From positions 1-7,953 of the forward strand of contig SKKR01000207.1 of NCBI GenBank assembly GCA_007123655.1: DNA of 7,953 bases, written 5' to 3'. Shown here in pieces: positions 7,268-7,953 of the stretch. The position numbers and the translations under genes are program-made. Every line of letters begins with the position of its first letter. The first letter of the stretch is position 1. A model generated the notes under the pieces. It did no database searches and was not told where the DNA came from. It saw only the letters and a program-made list of their open reading frames with translations. Source of the DNA: Thermomicrobiaceae bacterium (GTDB lineage: Bacteria; Chloroflexota; Chloroflexia; Thermomicrobiales; Thermomicrobiaceae).

Positions 7268-7276
7268 TCACCTCCC
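7268..7276 (-). promoter_or_regulatory. Ribosome binding site for coxL (GTG start)
   Basis: Minus-strand GGGAGGTGA lies directly upstream of the GTG at 7264, with 6 bases between GGAGG and the start codon. It supports GTG over the ATG five codons later. It sits immediately after the distal arm of the inverted repeat that encloses the coxS-coxL gap. Confidence 0.6.
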
Positions 7277-7279
7277 AAA

Positions 7280-7346
7280 GCTCACTGGCGAACGGAATGC
7301 GGGATCGAGCAGAGCATCCGGAAACCTGTTGCTCTCAGCAGTGAGC
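7280..7346 (-). repeat. Inverted repeat bracketing the coxS-coxL intergenic gap
   Basis: GCTCACTG (7280-7287) and CAGTGAGC (7339-7346) are perfect 8-bp complements 51 bases apart. One arm directly abuts the coxS stop codon and the other ends 3 bases before the coxL ribosome site. Inside, AGAGCA (7311-7316) and TGCTCT (7330-7335) form a second perfect 6-bp stem with a 13-base loop. In the minus-strand mRNA this could fold into a nested structure across almost the whole gap. No T-run follows, so it is not an obvious terminator. It could stabilise coxS mRNA or set the ratio of S to L, but this is inference. Confidence 0.45.
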
Positions 7347-7832
7347 CTAGTCGTCGCCGGCGGCGCCACTCATCTTCTTGGACGCGAACTGAACGGATTT
7401 GACAATGTTCTGATACCCGGTGCAACGGCAGAGGTTACCTTCAAGATTGTGCCGGATCTGCTCGTCGCTTGGGTTCGGGATGCGCTGCAGCAGGTCATAG
7501 GACGCCATGATCATCCCGGGTGTGCAGAAGCCGCACTGCAGTCCGTGCTCTTCCCAGAAGCCTTCCTGGATCGGGTGCAGGTTCCCGTTCTGCGCGAGAC
7601 CCTCGATCGTTGTTATCTCCGCGCCGTCGGCCTGTACCGCCAGCAGTGTGCAGCACTTCACGGCCTTTCCATTGAACAGGATCGTGCAGGCGCCACACTG
7701 GGACGTATCGCAGCCGATGTGCGTCCCGGTCAAGTTCAGGACGTCGCGGATGTAGTGCACGAGCAACATGCGGGAATCGACTTCGCTCTTGTGCTTGGTT
7801 CCGTTGACGGTAACCGTAATTTCGTGCGTCAC
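7347..7832 (-). CDS. coxS: CoxS-like [2Fe-2S] iron-sulfur subunit
   Basis: A 161-residue iron-sulfur subunit of usual length for the family. The N-terminal plant-ferredoxin-type domain (about 4-80) binds one 2Fe-2S cluster through Cys41, Cys46, Cys49 and Cys61 (GCDTSQCGACT, then Cys 11 residues on). The C-terminal helical domain (about 85-155) binds the second, Mo-proximal cluster through Cys100 and Cys103 (QCGFCTPG) and Cys135 and Cys137 (CRCTGYQNI). All eight ligands are present, so the protein looks functional. It carries electrons from the Mo site of CoxL to the FAD of CoxM. The start is GTG at 7832, preceded by AAGGAGG 10 bases upstream. It is the first intact gene of the S-L-M set, the order typical of form II enzymes. 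No signal peptide is seen. Confidence 0.95.
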   Translation of the reverse strand: MTHEITVTVNGTKHKSEVDSRMLLVHYIRDVLNLTGTHIGCDTSQCGACTILFNGKAVKCCTLLAVQADGAEITTIEGLAQNGNLHPIQEGFWEEHGLQCGFCTPGMIMASYDLLQRIPNPSDEQIRHNLEGNLCRCTGYQNIVKSVQFASKKMSGAAGDD

Positions 7833-7842
7833 GGTGCTACTC

Positions 7843-7849
7843 CCTCCTT
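7843..7849 (-). promoter_or_regulatory. Ribosome binding site for coxS (GTG start)
   Basis: Minus-strand AAGGAGG is a full Shine-Dalgarno match with 10 bases to the GTG at 7832 (9 if the GGAGGG register is used). It fixes the non-ATG start of coxS and suggests strong translation. Confidence 0.65.
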
Positions 7850-7873
7850 ACTCCGGCCGTTCAATAGACGCGG

Positions 7874-7896
7874 ATCAGCGGATCCCGACCGCTGAT
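7874..7896. repeat. 8-bp perfect inverted repeat upstream of coxS
   Basis: ATCAGCGG (7874-7881) and CCGCTGAT (7889-7896) are perfect complements around a 7-base spacer, 42-64 bases before the coxS GTG. On the minus strand no T-run follows, so a terminator is unlikely in that direction. It could be an operator for a dimeric regulator or an mRNA hairpin just after the stop of a preceding gene. I see no convincing -35/-10 pair for coxS next to it. Confidence 0.4.
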
Positions 7897-7907
7897 TTGA
7901 CTGTCCT

Positions 7908-7953
7908 TCAGGAACCCTGCTTGATCTGCTCTTCGACGCAACCAAAGAACTGA
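7908..7953 (-). CDS. Possible C-terminal tail of an upstream gene, cut by window edge
   Basis: Of the three minus-strand frames at the right edge, one reads QFFGCVEEQIKQGS and then TGA (stop at 7908-7910). It has GC-rich third codon positions and a helix-like composition, while the other two frames read as Ser/Arg-rich or AT-third-position sequence. Only 14 residues are visible, so the product cannot be identified. An amphipathic ending of this kind would suit a CoxG-type SRPBCC protein, a common cox-cluster member not otherwise present here, but this is speculation. Its stop is 75 bases before the coxS start. Confidence 0.3.
   Translation of the reverse strand, partial: QFFGCVEEQIKQGS

Noticed and set aside
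7161..7895. Plus-strand open frame spanning coxS and the start of coxL
   Set aside because: It crosses two real genes and their intergenic gap on the opposite strand and shows no family features.
1..7953. CRISPR array, insertion sequence, tRNA or phage signals
   Set aside because: No regularly spaced direct repeats, transposase motifs, terminal repeats or tRNA-like folds were noticed on either strand.

Overview
The window holds one gene cluster for a molybdenum hydroxylase of the xanthine oxidase / CO dehydrogenase family, with its maturation genes. Every gene I can support is on the minus strand, so transcription runs from high to low coordinates. In that direction the order is: a possible gene tail at the right edge, coxS (2Fe-2S subunit), coxL (molybdenum catalytic subunit), coxM (FAD subunit), a 235-base gap with a terminator-like hairpin, coxD (MoxR-type AAA+ ATPase), coxE (VWA-domain partner), two tandem XdhC-family genes (a small N-terminal-type and a larger C-terminal-type protein), and a MobA/MocA-like nucleotidyltransferase cut off by the left edge.

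The enzyme is best called a 'form II' or CoxL-like hydroxylase, not a proven CO dehydrogenase. The large subunit carries AYRGAGR where true form I CO dehydrogenase carries AYRCSFR, with its copper-binding cysteine. The S-L-M gene order is also the form II order (form I is M-S-L). The physiological substrate cannot be read from the sequence. Predicted electron path: substrate at the Mo site in CoxL, two 2Fe-2S clusters in CoxS, FAD in CoxM, then an unknown acceptor. The downstream genes fit cofactor work. CoxD and CoxE resemble an AAA+/VWA chaperone pair that acts on the apo-enzyme. The XdhC-type proteins bind and sulfurate molybdenum cofactor in known relatives. The MocA-like protein would make the cytosine dinucleotide form of the cofactor.

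Spacing suggests two transcription units or one attenuated unit. coxL and coxM are 3 bases apart, and coxD, coxE, the two xdhC genes and mocA are packed with gaps of 6 to 21 bases or a 4-base ATGA overlap. Between coxM and coxD lie a perfect 10-bp GC-rich hairpin followed by four T's and, further on, a candidate extended -10 element. The coxS-coxL gap is 82 bases, bracketed by a perfect 8-bp inverted repeat, so it may carry an RNA structure.

The DNA is GC-rich (roughly 60% by eye), with strong Shine-Dalgarno sites and several GTG/TTG starts. No mobile element, tRNA, rRNA or CRISPR array is visible. The content fits an aerobic or facultative GC-rich bacterium, such as a member of Chloroflexota or Actinomycetota; this assignment is a weak inference. 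I judge the window an ordinary form II cox-like cluster with a few regulatory and subunit-architecture points worth checking. I see no clearly new type of system.
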